Shown here piece after piece: positions 57,680 through 64,000 of a stretch of DNA of 64,000 bases; the first letter of the stretch is position 1, and each line of letters starts with the position of its first letter. Both the position numbers and the translations under genes were made by a program. The stretch spans positions 363,633 through 427,632 of the forward strand of contig JBAZPO010000001.1 in the NCBI GenBank assembly GCA_041648175.1, in the 5' to 3' direction. The notes beneath the pieces were generated by a model. It saw nothing but the letters and a program-made list of their open reading frames with translations, was not told the origin of the DNA and did no database searches. The stretch comes from Desulfobaccales bacterium (lineage in GTDB: Bacteria; Desulfobacterota; Desulfobaccia; Desulfobaccales; 0-14-0-80-60-11).

Positions 57680-60394
57680 TCAGCCGTTGTCTGCCTCCAC
57701 CGCACACACCGGCCGCGGGCCGTCTCCTTTAAGGGCCATTTCGACCCGATAAGTTCCGCCCTCGGTATCTTTCCGCATGGAAAAGCCCAGGCGCTTCACC
57801 ATATCCAGCATCGGTTGGTTCTGTGCCAGGACGTCACCGTGGAGGAGTTTGACGCCCTGCTCCCGGGCGATCTCCGTGATCCGCTCCACCAGTTTGGGCC
57901 CCAGACCTTTGCCCTGCCAGGGATCGGCCACGATCACTGCAAATTCAGCAGTAGACCGGTCCGCAGCCATGACCATGCGGCTCACTCCCATCATGATCTC
58001 GGGCCCCGGCGGCTGCCCGATGGCCATCAGACCCAGCTCCCGGTCGTAATCATTCTGGGTGAAGCGAATGAGCATTTCATGGGTCCACTTTTTGATCAGC
58101 TTGAAATAGCGGAAGAAAATGGTCTCTTCCGAACACTTGCTGAGAAAATCCGATACCAGGGGTTCGTCCTCCGGTTTCATGGGGCGCAGCAGCACCGGGG
58201 TGCCGTCTCTAAGCATCCAATCGCTTTCAAACTGGTTGGGGTAGGGGGCGATGATGAGGTGGCGCGGCGGCGGGACATCCGTGGGACTAACAATGAGGCG
58301 CGCATCCACCGCCACAAAGCGCCCATTAATGACCAACAAAGGATTGATGTCCAGTTCCACGATCTCCGGGAAATCCGTGACCAGTTGGGAAATCCGCACC
58401 AGGATCTCCGCCAGCTTATCCAGATCGGCGGGCGGGGCGTTGCGATAGCCTTTGAGCACCCGGGAAACCCGGGTTTTTTCAATTAACCGCCGGGCCAGGA
58501 GCGGATTCATAGGGGGAAGGTCCACTGCCGAATCCTCAAGCACTTCGGTAAAGACCCCTCCGGCCCCGAAGAGGATGAGGGGGCCGAAATCCGGATCCCG
58601 TTTGCTGCCGATGATCAGTTCGCAAGTAGGACTCTTTTCCTGGGTCTGAACCGTCACCCCTAAAATATTTGCCTCCGGCTTGGAGGCCTTGACGGCGTTG
58701 ATAATCTCTTCGTAAGCGGCTATAACCTCTCTTTCGTTTCCGAGGTTGAAGCGCATGCCCCCCACTTCGGACTTGTGGCTGACATCCGGTGAATTGATCT
58801 TCAGCGCCACCGGAAAGCCGATGGCCTGGGCCACCGAGGCGGCGTCGGCCCCGGAAGACGCCGCCACCGTGCGGTTCACCGGGATTCCATAGGCGCTCAA
58901 GATGGCTTTTGCTTCCAGCTCCGTCAGCACTCCCCCCGGACGCTCCAGGCACTGGCAGAGAAAAGTCCGGGCCTGCCGGGTATTGACGCTCACGTCCTGG
59001 GTCAGCCGAGGTGGGGTCTCTTGCAAGAGTGCCAGGTGCCGGGTATAGACATACATTTCCATGAAGGTGTCCACAGCCTGTTCCGGGGTCTCAAAGGTGG
59101 GAACGCCGGCGTCGTTGAGGATCTGGACTCCCGCCTCCACATCGGCGCCCCCCATCCAGACCGCGAACACCGGCCGGCCCTTGCCTCCGATCTCCGGCGC
59201 CACCGCCCGGGCCACACCCGTAGGATCGGTCATGGCCTGGGGGGACAAAATAATCACCAGCCCCGAGAGTTCCGGGGCCGCCATGGCCACCTGCACCGCC
59301 TTAAGGTAACGTTCCGGTGGGGCGTCCCCCAGGATGTGGATGGGGTTATTCCGGCTCCAATGGGATGGCAGAAATTCATCCAGCTGCGCGAGGGTCTCCG
59401 GGGACAGGGTTGCCGGCTCCCCGTTCCAGCGTCCCAGGGCATCCACCGCCATGACCCCCGGAGCCCCGGCGTTGCTGATAATGCCCAGGTTACCGCCGGT
59501 GGGGCGCTTCACCTTTCCCAGGGCTTCGGCGCAGTCGAAGAGCTGCCCGATAGTGTCCACCCGGATGATCCCGGCCCGCCGGAACGCGGCATTGTAAGCC
59601 CGGTCAGCACCGGCCATGGCGCCGGTGTGGGAAGCCGCAGCCTCGGCCCCCGCCCGGCTGCGTCCCGCCTTAATCACGATGATGGGTTTGATCCGGGACA
59701 CGGAGCGGGCGGCGCTCATAAACTTGCGGTGCTGGGTGAGATTCTCCATGTAAATAACGATGCTCCGGGCCCTCTCTTCGTTGCCCAGATAATCAATCAG
59801 ATCGCCGAAATCCACGTCCGCCATGGACCCCACACTGATGAAATGGCTGAACCCGATTTTTTTGGGGATAGCCCACCCTAGAATGGAACTGGACAAGGCC
59901 CCGCTCTGGGAGATGAAGGCCAGGTTACCAGGCTGGGCGCAATGAGGGGCAAAACTGGCGTGCAACTTGGAGGATGGACAGAGGATACCCAGGCTGTTGG
60001 GCCCCAAGTAACGAATCCCCGCTTTTTGCGCTTCGGATTTGATGGCGGCTTCGATTTCTTTGCCCGGTAGCCCCGTTTCCTTGCCGCCCGTGGAGATGAT
60101 AATTGCGGCGTGAATTCCGGCTTCCCCGCATTCCCGCATGGCGGACGGCACATCTTTGATGGGAATGGCGATAATGGCCAGATCGATGGGGGCCTTGACT
60201 TCAGTGACGATGGGGTACGCACGAAGTCCCTGTATTTCCTGATAGTTGCGGTTAATCGGGTAAATTGTGCCGGGAAACTCATCTTTGAGGAGATTGCGCA
60301 CCAGGGCGGCTCCGATGGTTTGGTCCTTCTCGCTGGCGCCGATTACCGCCACCGACTCCGGTTTGAAAAATTTGTCCAGAGAAGACTTGCGCAT
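57680..60394 (-). CDS. ADP-forming acyl-CoA ligase fused to GNAT acetyltransferase
   Basis: A 904-aa bifunctional protein. The N-terminal CoA-binding/Rossmann part (ESVAVIGASEKDQTIGAALV) and ligase part with the phospho-His loop ASHTGAMAGADRA are followed by an ATP-grasp domain (ALKINSPDVSHKSEVGGMRF; INPLLVINGRFVAVDARL). A C-terminal GNAT domain is MAADRSTAEFAVIVADPWQG, with a KGLG-x-KLVERI acetyl-CoA loop. The ligase makes acetate (or another acid) and ATP from acyl-CoA; the GNAT part may acetylate the enzyme or a partner. ATG at 60394 has AAGGA 7 bases upstream; a longer frame starts inside a hairpin repeat. Confidence 0.92.
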   Translation of the reverse strand: MRKSSLDKFFKPESVAVIGASEKDQTIGAALVRNLLKDEFPGTIYPINRNYQEIQGLRAYPIVTEVKAPIDLAIIAIPIKDVPSAMRECGEAGIHAAIIISTGGKETGLPGKEIEAAIKSEAQKAGIRYLGPNSLGILCPSSKLHASFAPHCAQPGNLAFISQSGALSSSILGWAIPKKIGFSHFISVGSMADVDFGDLIDYLGNEERARSIVIYMENLTQHRKFMSAARSVSRIKPIIVIKAGRSRAGAEAAASHTGAMAGADRAYNAAFRRAGIIRVDTIGQLFDCAEALGKVKRPTGGNLGIISNAGAPGVMAVDALGRWNGEPATLSPETLAQLDEFLPSHWSRNNPIHILGDAPPERYLKAVQVAMAAPELSGLVIILSPQAMTDPTGVARAVAPEIGGKGRPVFAVWMGGADVEAGVQILNDAGVPTFETPEQAVDTFMEMYVYTRHLALLQETPPRLTQDVSVNTRQARTFLCQCLERPGGVLTELEAKAILSAYGIPVNRTVAASSGADAASVAQAIGFPVALKINSPDVSHKSEVGGMRFNLGNEREVIAAYEEIINAVKASKPEANILGVTVQTQEKSPTCELIIGSKRDPDFGPLILFGAGGVFTEVLEDSAVDLPPMNPLLARRLIEKTRVSRVLKGYRNAPPADLDKLAEILVRISQLVTDFPEIVELDINPLLVINGRFVAVDARLIVSPTDVPPPRHLIIAPYPNQFESDWMLRDGTPVLLRPMKPEDEPLVSDFLSKCSEETIFFRYFKLIKKWTHEMLIRFTQNDYDRELGLMAIGQPPGPEIMMGVSRMVMAADRSTAEFAVIVADPWQGKGLGPKLVERITEIAREQGVKLLHGDVLAQNQPMLDMVKRLGFSMRKDTEGGTYRVEMALKGDGPRPVCAVEADNG

Positions 60395-60417
60395 GTGGTC
60401 ATCCTTTGCCATCGGTA

Positions 60418-60439
60418 GCACAGGCTTTCCAGCCTGTGC
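60418..60439. repeat. GCACAGGC-type hairpin repeat before the acyl-CoA ligase gene
   Basis: GCACAGGC and GCCTGTGC around TTTCCA. It lies 24 bases upstream of the ligase start and directly after the stop of the methyltransferase-like gene, so it would be transcribed between the two. Confidence 0.75.
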
Positions 60440-60443
60440 GCAG

Positions 60444-61160
60444 TTAAACGTTCACATTACATCTTTTTCCCCCGCCATAAAAGACGGTCACCCGGTGGTG
60501 TTCACTGCCGGTGCGTCCCCGGCCATAGCGGGACAAAACCGGAGACCACCGGTGCGGCAAGGTCTGCCAATCCTTTAAGGCTCCGGTGGCGCCGCCCTCG
60601 GTTTCACCCACTAAGATAAGATAATGCAGAAATGGCGCTTGGCAAATGCCGGCCACGGATTGTCCCGGTGGCGGCCAGGCATAGACCACTATCTCAGGCT
60701 TAAATTCCCGGACGCAGGCATCGGCATCGCCGCGCTCCACGCCGGAATAGACCGGCAGCTCCGAGACGAACTCCCCGTCACCCTTGTCTATGGCGAGAAA
60801 TTTGATGCCCGCGCCAGCACATAAGGGCGTCAGGGCGGCAGCGAGGTAGCCCCGCCCGGCCCCCACCTCCAGGAGCCGAGTCACCCTCAAAAGTTTCAGA
60901 AAACGCATCAAGGTCTCAACCCACTCCCGGGACGGGAAGAAGTAGACCCCGGTAGCCTGGGACAGGGCCATAAGCCAGGCCGCCTCATCCGGGACTTGGT
61001 CAGCAAGCTTCTGCCAGATAGCCTCGGGCAGCAAATAATCCAGGGGGCTTTCCCCTGGGACCGGCAGCCGCACCAGGTCCCGGGCAAAGCGCTCGAAAGT
61101 CTGCCGCTCCCGAAAACTCACCCCTGGATGCACGATTCCACCCTCCTGTTGTGGGGCCAA
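60444..61160 (-). CDS. Class I SAM-dependent methyltransferase-like protein
   Basis: A 238-aa protein. The Rossmann-type SAM loop is LLEVGAGRGYLAAAL near residue 95, followed by an acidic strand end FLAIDKGDGEF. An N-terminal helical part (YLLPEAIWQKLADQVPDEA) and a C-terminal strand region (IVVYAWPPPGQSV; HYLILVGETEGG) complete it. Substrate unknown; motif IV (usual D/N-PPY/F) reads W-PPPG, so activity is plausible but not certain. Located upstream of the acyl-CoA ligase on the same strand. Confidence 0.7.
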   Translation of the reverse strand: MAPQQEGGIVHPGVSFRERQTFERFARDLVRLPVPGESPLDYLLPEAIWQKLADQVPDEAAWLMALSQATGVYFFPSREWVETLMRFLKLLRVTRLLEVGAGRGYLAAALTPLCAGAGIKFLAIDKGDGEFVSELPVYSGVERGDADACVREFKPEIVVYAWPPPGQSVAGICQAPFLHYLILVGETEGGATGALKDWQTLPHRWSPVLSRYGRGRTGSEHHRVTVFYGGGKRCNVNV

Positions 61161-61443
61161 AGTGCCACGATAAAAAGATCAGTTTGCCGCGTGTATTCCG
61201 CAACCATATTATCAGATCAGTGGTGGGAATAAAGGCCGGCTCTGGAAGTTTCTCTCACTCAATGGATGGTGATGGGAGGCGAGAGGCATTTTGGAATCTT
61301 TAGGAAAGATGAGAAGCCAATCGGGAGCGGTCCGGTCCGAAGTCATCAGGTGCCATAACTCAAAGCTCATATACCCCCGCTGGCTCACCAGACCAACGCG
61401 CCGGGCGGAGAGTGGATTGTTCCCAGCTCCTTTGGCGCTACCC

Positions 61444-62154
61444 TCAAATCCGGTGCGCCATCCGGCGGAGCCCTTCCCGGAAGATGGCCCGGTAGATAGA
61501 ATGGCTCAGGGCCGATCCCAGGACACCGGCAAGCGCCACGGCGATTAAAATCGCCACAACAATAACCATCCGGGCACTCCGCCCCCGCTGCATGGCCTGA
61601 ACCGCGACCCGTTCGGCCACTTCTTTGCCGGCTTGAACCACCGCCGCGGTGGTCTCCTCCAGAACGGGAATGCTGACCTTGTATTGCGTCATCAAGAGGT
61701 TGGCTTGCTGGGGAGTCAGGGTGGGGTCGGACTTAAGCCGCTGGACGGTGGCGTAAAAACCTTCCCTATAGTCGCCATAGGGACCGGCCAGGGCCGCTAC
61801 CTTGGCCTTGAGGTCTTTGACCAGATGCTCATCCGCCCGGGCTAAGTCCGTCAGTTTGTTCATGAGCTGCGGCACCGCGGCATCGATCTCCTGGTACTTC
61901 TTTAAGTATTCCTGTTGCCTGGCGGGATTCCCGATATTCAAGAAATAGTCTTTCTCGAAACGCCGCAGTTGATTAATTTTGAGAGCAACCTGACCGGTCA
62001 GGCTCAGGAAGGCGTTGTCCAGATCGTCGAGCTCTTTTAAAGCAGCCGCCTCTCTGTCCAGGGTCACGAAACCCACGGCCCCAACGCCGATGATAAATAG
62101 GAGCATGATAACGATCAGACTCCACAACTTGGTCTTGACCGAAACTTCCGCCAT
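61444..62154 (-). CDS. Truncated chemoreceptor-like four-helix sensor
   Basis: A 236-aa protein built as the sensory half of a methyl-accepting chemotaxis protein: TM1 (about 10-31), a periplasmic four-helix-bundle region (LDDLDNAFLSLTGQVALKIN; ADEHLVKDLKAKVAALAGP), TM2 (about 195-217) and only about 18 further residues. HAMP and signalling domains are missing. The stop is not preceded by obvious further coding DNA. It may be a degraded receptor or a free-standing sensor that pairs with another receptor. Confidence 0.75.
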   Translation of the reverse strand: MAEVSVKTKLWSLIVIMLLFIIGVGAVGFVTLDREAAALKELDDLDNAFLSLTGQVALKINQLRRFEKDYFLNIGNPARQQEYLKKYQEIDAAVPQLMNKLTDLARADEHLVKDLKAKVAALAGPYGDYREGFYATVQRLKSDPTLTPQQANLLMTQYKVSIPVLEETTAAVVQAGKEVAERVAVQAMQRGRSARMVIVVAILIAVALAGVLGSALSHSIYRAIFREGLRRMAHRI

Positions 62155-62351
62155 CTCGTCTTTACCTTTCCTGGCCGCCCCAGGACAGGCCCCGGGCGCG
62201 GTTGCTCGCCGGCACTTAACGGCTCAAACCTCTGTTAATAATCATCGGTTTTTTGCCGGAAAAGCTTAATAAAATGGTGGGATAAAAATTCGATTTCAGG
62301 AAAAAACGGCCAGGCGGGGAAGGAACAGGATTGTACCCCCCCCCTCACCCG

Positions 62352-63233
62352 TCAGGCGGTGGGACTGAGATGCTCCAGCACCTTGGCAATGGCGCTGATG
62401 TCCTCGTCGCCCCAGCCCTGGGCCACCCCCGTGCTGTAGAGATGCAGCAGCATCTGCCCCACGGGCACCGGCGCCCCCAGGTCGAAGGCTGTGTCCACCA
62501 CGAACTTGGCGTCCTTGGTCATGTGCTTTAGGGGGAAGGCCGTGGGATACGTCTTATTTTGGAGGTTGGCGGCTTTCATCTGAAACAGGGCGCAATTAAG
62601 GGGGCCAGAGTAGACCGTGTCCAACATGGCTTCCAGGGACAGGTTCCCCAACTGGCCAAAGTTCAAGGCCTCGGCAAAGCCCTCCATCATCATGGCCAAC
62701 AACAGGTTAATGAACATCTTCATCATGGAGCCCTGTCCCGCCGGCCCGCAGTAGATCACCTTTTTTCCCATGGCCAACAGCAGCGGCTCCAATTCCTTGA
62801 CCTTATCCTGGGAGCCGCCCGCCAGGATAACCAAAGCCCCATCCTCGGCCGGCTTCTTGGTGCCGGATACCGGGGCGTCTATGAAGGTGACGCCGCTGGG
62901 TTCCAGTTCTTGAGCCAATTCCCGGGTGTAGCTGGGTGCGACCGAACTCATGTTGATGAAAACCTTTCTATGGTTGAAAGCCCCCCCGGCGCCGTCCGGC
63001 CCCCAAAGGAGGTCTCCCAGCGCCTCGGGTCCGGTGACCATGGCAATGACTACATCCGCGGCCTTAGCCAGGGCCTTGGGGCTTAAAGCCTGCTCGGCCC
63101 CCTGCTTCACAAGCGGGTCGGCCTTCTCCGGGCTGCGGTTATAGACCATGACGGGGTAACCGGCTTTGAGCACATTGGCGGCCATGGGCGTCCCCATAAT
63201 CCCCAATCCCATAAATCCCACTTTCTGTTTCAT
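62352..63233 (-). CDS. NAD(P)-dependent beta-hydroxyacid dehydrogenase
   Basis: A 293-aa enzyme of the 3-hydroxyisobutyrate dehydrogenase/GLYR1 family. VGFMGLGIMGTPMAANVLKA is the NADP-binding Rossmann loop, FIDAPVSGTKKPAEDGALVI the substrate loop (with GT-KPAEDG), and GQGSMMKMFINLLLA the catalytic Lys region. It reduces a short hydroxyacid semialdehyde or glyoxylate; the exact substrate cannot be read. Single reverse-strand gene bordered by mobile repeats. Confidence 0.92.
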   Translation of the reverse strand: MKQKVGFMGLGIMGTPMAANVLKAGYPVMVYNRSPEKADPLVKQGAEQALSPKALAKAADVVIAMVTGPEALGDLLWGPDGAGGAFNHRKVFINMSSVAPSYTRELAQELEPSGVTFIDAPVSGTKKPAEDGALVILAGGSQDKVKELEPLLLAMGKKVIYCGPAGQGSMMKMFINLLLAMMMEGFAEALNFGQLGNLSLEAMLDTVYSGPLNCALFQMKAANLQNKTYPTAFPLKHMTKDAKFVVDTAFDLGAPVPVGQMLLHLYSTGVAQGWGDEDISAIAKVLEHLSPTA

Positions 63234-63437
63234 GCTTTCATCCTCCGTGTTCCAGTATCCACAGAAGCTTCAGTATGGTCCGACTGGCTCTCCTCCTAAT
63301 ATAAGACGTTAAATCCGAACAGCCACATCTTCATTGCCGGCAGAAGAGATATAGCATTTGCCAAAAGTTTTTTCCTCTAATTCTCCTCTCCCCTTGTGGG
63401 AGAGGGTAGGGTGAGGGGTTAATAAGAAAAAACTTTT

Positions 63438-63580
63438 GAGCCTCTTGCAAAAGTCTCTTTACGGTCGAAACCGTATATATGACATAACCACAGGCTGGAA
63501 AGCCTGTGCTACCGGCGAATTTCTCGATACCAGGCTAAAGCTTGCGACCACATAAGGTCCGGTAATTTTGCAAGAAACTC
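63438..63580. mobile_element. MITE-2 copy, 143 bp, with TTTT target duplication
   Basis: The ends are GAGCCTCTTGCAAAA (63438-63452) and TTTTGCAAGAAACTC (63566-63580), 13 of 15 positions complementary. Flanks TTTT (63434-63437 and 63581-63584). It contains the CACAGGCT/AGCCTGTG hairpin. Same length and near-identical to 29214-29356. Confidence 0.85.
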
Positions 63581-63591
63581 TTTTGGCAATC

Positions 63592-63772
63592 GAGCCTCTT
63601 GCAAAAATGCCGAGGCCGCGGGTTTTACCGTGAAAATCCAAATCCCCCTAAACTAAATCCCCCTTTTTCAAAGGGGGACTTCGATTCGCACAGGCGAGAC
63701 GCCTGTGCCACCGGGGAATTTATCAACGCCCAGATAAGATTTCGACTGCAACGCGACTTTTGCAAGAGGCTC
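63592..63772. mobile_element. MITE-2 copy, 181 bp, with AATC target duplication
   Basis: Perfect 15-bp inverted ends: GAGCCTCTTGCAAAA (63592-63606) and TTTTGCAAGAGGCTC (63758-63772). Flanked by AATC on both sides (63588-63591 and 63773-63776). The interior differs from the 143-bp copies and contains the CCCCCTTT...AAAGGGGG palindrome and the GCACAGGCG hairpin (63688-63708). Confidence 0.9.
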
Positions 63773-63782
63773 AATCACTATA

Positions 63783-64000
63783 AGAGCCTGCGCTTCGTTC
63801 ATGATGACAGAGAAAAACGGTTTAAAAATGGCTTTTAGTCCCTCCAAACTACCCCAAAAATCGCTGAAAATTTCCGGGCGCGGGCCGAATGGACGGGCAA
63901 ACCCGGCACATGTGCCGGGACATTGCCGAGGTACCCTCGCCATATACCCGGCCTAAACCCGCGTGCAAGCGCGTTCCGGTCGAGGCAGTGCCAAGGTTGT
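63783..64000 (-). repeat. 218-bp segmental duplicate, right copy (truncated by the window)
   Basis: Reverse complement of 28979-29196 with only scattered differences, including the CCCGGCACA/TGTGCCGGG palindrome. It continues beyond the window end, so its true length is unknown. Confidence 0.85.

Larger units (their letters stand above)
63350..63782. mobile_element. MITE-1 copy D, split by two MITE-2 insertions
   Basis: TATAGCATTTGCCAAAAG (63350 on) starts, and ...CACTATA (63776-63782) ends the host element. A 143-bp MITE-2 (63438-63580) sits in the right arm between two TTTT copies, and a 181-bp MITE-2 (63592-63772) sits between two AATC copies. The uninterrupted sequences at 19301 (CTTTTGGCAA) and 29201 (revcomp TTGGCAATCACTA) give the empty sites. 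Confidence 0.85.

Overview
The window is a GC-rich bacterial chromosome segment that most resembles an anaerobic member of the Desulfobacterota (former Deltaproteobacteria). The pointers are a perR-desulforedoxin-rubrerythrin oxidative-stress operon, an ADP-forming acyl-CoA ligase fused to an acetyltransferase next to single-cluster ferredoxins, CarD followed by a PIN/TRAM protein, a ribonuclease Y/YmdB pair behind zapA, PEP-CTERM-like surface proteins, QueH, and a possible selenoprotein. This is inference from gene content; no rRNA or tRNA gene is visible to fix the taxon.

Layout. 1-5.6 kb: end of the division/cell-wall cluster (murC end, ftsQ, ftsA, ftsZ) and a radical SAM protein. 5.6-7 kb: a membrane protein, then a cyclic di-GMP-I riboswitch in front of an orphan Flp pilin. 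7-10.4 kb: an isochorismatase-like hydrolase and a compact redox cluster: ArsR repressor and DsrE-like protein, divergent from two tandem 43-codon membrane peptides and a polyferredoxin-like membrane protein. The first peptide has an in-frame UGA exactly where its tandem paralogue has the first Cys of a CXXC motif. 10.4-20 kb: IHF, a Tat-signal AmrS-type radical SAM enzyme, an AT-rich HEPN gene, a ychF relic, carD, PIN/TRAM, rluD, a toxin-antitoxin pair sitting between the rluD 3' end and a decayed second copy of that 3' end, coaE, rho, and two small reverse-strand genes.

20-31 kb: metallo-hydrolase, orphan CoA-transferase subunit, recQ, tandem class II amidotransferases, a Gln-rich DUF6600 protein, a repeat-filled gap and enolase. 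31-44 kb: a PagL-like deacylase, perR-dsr-rbr, rnc, HD-GYP protein, fur-feoA, recD2, YdcF-like protein, zapB-zapA, a structured non-coding gap, rny and ymdB. 44-48 kb: two PEP-CTERM-like genes with long structured leaders and a near-identical 140-bp 3' end plus terminator. 48-53 kb: sucC and sucD separated by three small envelope genes, then queH and an RsbW-like ATPase. 53-63 kb, reverse strand: TPR protein, SagB-like oxidoreductase, coaX, glmM, ferredoxin-cupin-ferredoxin, ADP-forming acyl-CoA ligase, a methyltransferase-like protein, a truncated chemoreceptor-like sensor and a beta-hydroxyacid dehydrogenase.

Intergenic DNA carries at least two families of short inverted-repeat elements that have inserted into one another. 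Paired filled and empty sites in this same window show 4-bp target duplications, so these are genuine non-autonomous mobile elements. The two strongest leads are the UGA/Cys tandem membrane peptides with their redox neighbourhood (8.0-10.4 kb) and the nested element system (28.2-29.4 kb and 63.3-64.0 kb). No CRISPR array, prophage or intact transposase gene was found.
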